From: Bacteroidota bacterium
Lineage (GTDB): Bacteria > Bacteroidota > Bacteroidia > Bacteroidales > Prolixibacteraceae
Direction: 5' to 3'
Length of the DNA stretch: 6,373 nucleotides
NCBI GenBank assembly: GCA_030695265.1
Contig: JAUYTA010000600.1
Span: 1-6,373 of the forward strand
Part shown: positions 6,367 to 6,373 of the stretch, piece after piece
Position numbering within the stretch: position 1 is the first letter of the stretch
Layout: every line of letters begins with the position of its first letter
Made by a program: the position numbers and the translations under genes
The notes under the pieces: model-generated
The model's database searches: none
Told to the model about the DNA's origin: nothing
What the model saw: the letters and a program-made list of their open reading frames with translations, nothing else

Positions 6367-6373
6367 TTTTAAC

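Noticed and set aside
1..6373. Mobile element, prophage, CRISPR, toxin-antitoxin or defence system
   Set aside because: No transposase, integrase, terminal repeats, spacer-repeat array or paired small genes with such motifs are visible on either strand.

Overview
The window reads as chromosomal DNA from a member of the Bacteroidota, probably an environmental or polysaccharide-degrading Bacteroidales/Marinilabiliales-type bacterium; the exact lineage is inference. Several things point there: a Bacteroidota-style RlmD, an exported GH78 alpha-L-rhamnosidase of the type found in glycan-use loci, a DUF3795 protein, a secreted short-repeat protein, start codons without Shine-Dalgarno sequences, and three perfect matches to the Bacteroidota -7 promoter element TAnnTTTG just upstream of genes.

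Layout, left to right. Bases 1-928 (minus strand) hold the N-terminal 309 residues of a secreted protein made of six tandem repeats of about 48 residues; it runs off the left edge. A 161-bp divergent promoter region (929-1089) separates it from rlmD (1090-2499, plus), a complete 23S rRNA uracil-C5 methyltransferase with Fe-S cysteines, SAM site and catalytic Cys all present. Its stop lies 6 bp from the stop of a convergent cysteine-rich DUF3795 gene (2506-2841, minus). A 203-bp spacer (2842-3044) holds the probable DUF3795 promoter, a 20-bp near-perfect palindrome and a short heptamer repeat. Next is a small cytoplasmic GlcG/HbpS-type (DUF336) protein (3045-3476, minus). A second divergent region (3477-3687) carries a possible leader ORF of 23 codons and leads into an 892-residue exported alpha-L-rhamnosidase (3688-6366, plus), which ends 7 bp before the right edge.

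The genes do not form an obvious single pathway. rlmD is housekeeping, the rhamnosidase is catabolic and acts outside the cytoplasm, and the two small minus-strand genes are separate units or a loose pair. No SusC/SusD pair, sensor-regulator, sulfatase or transporter is visible beside the rhamnosidase, so its membership in a polysaccharide utilization locus cannot be decided here.

I see no tRNA, rRNA, CRISPR array, insertion sequence, integrase or prophage gene. I do not see a convincing undescribed multi-gene system. The least explained items are the repeat protein, the DUF3795 protein, the palindrome at 2919-2938 and the leader region upstream of the rhamnosidase.
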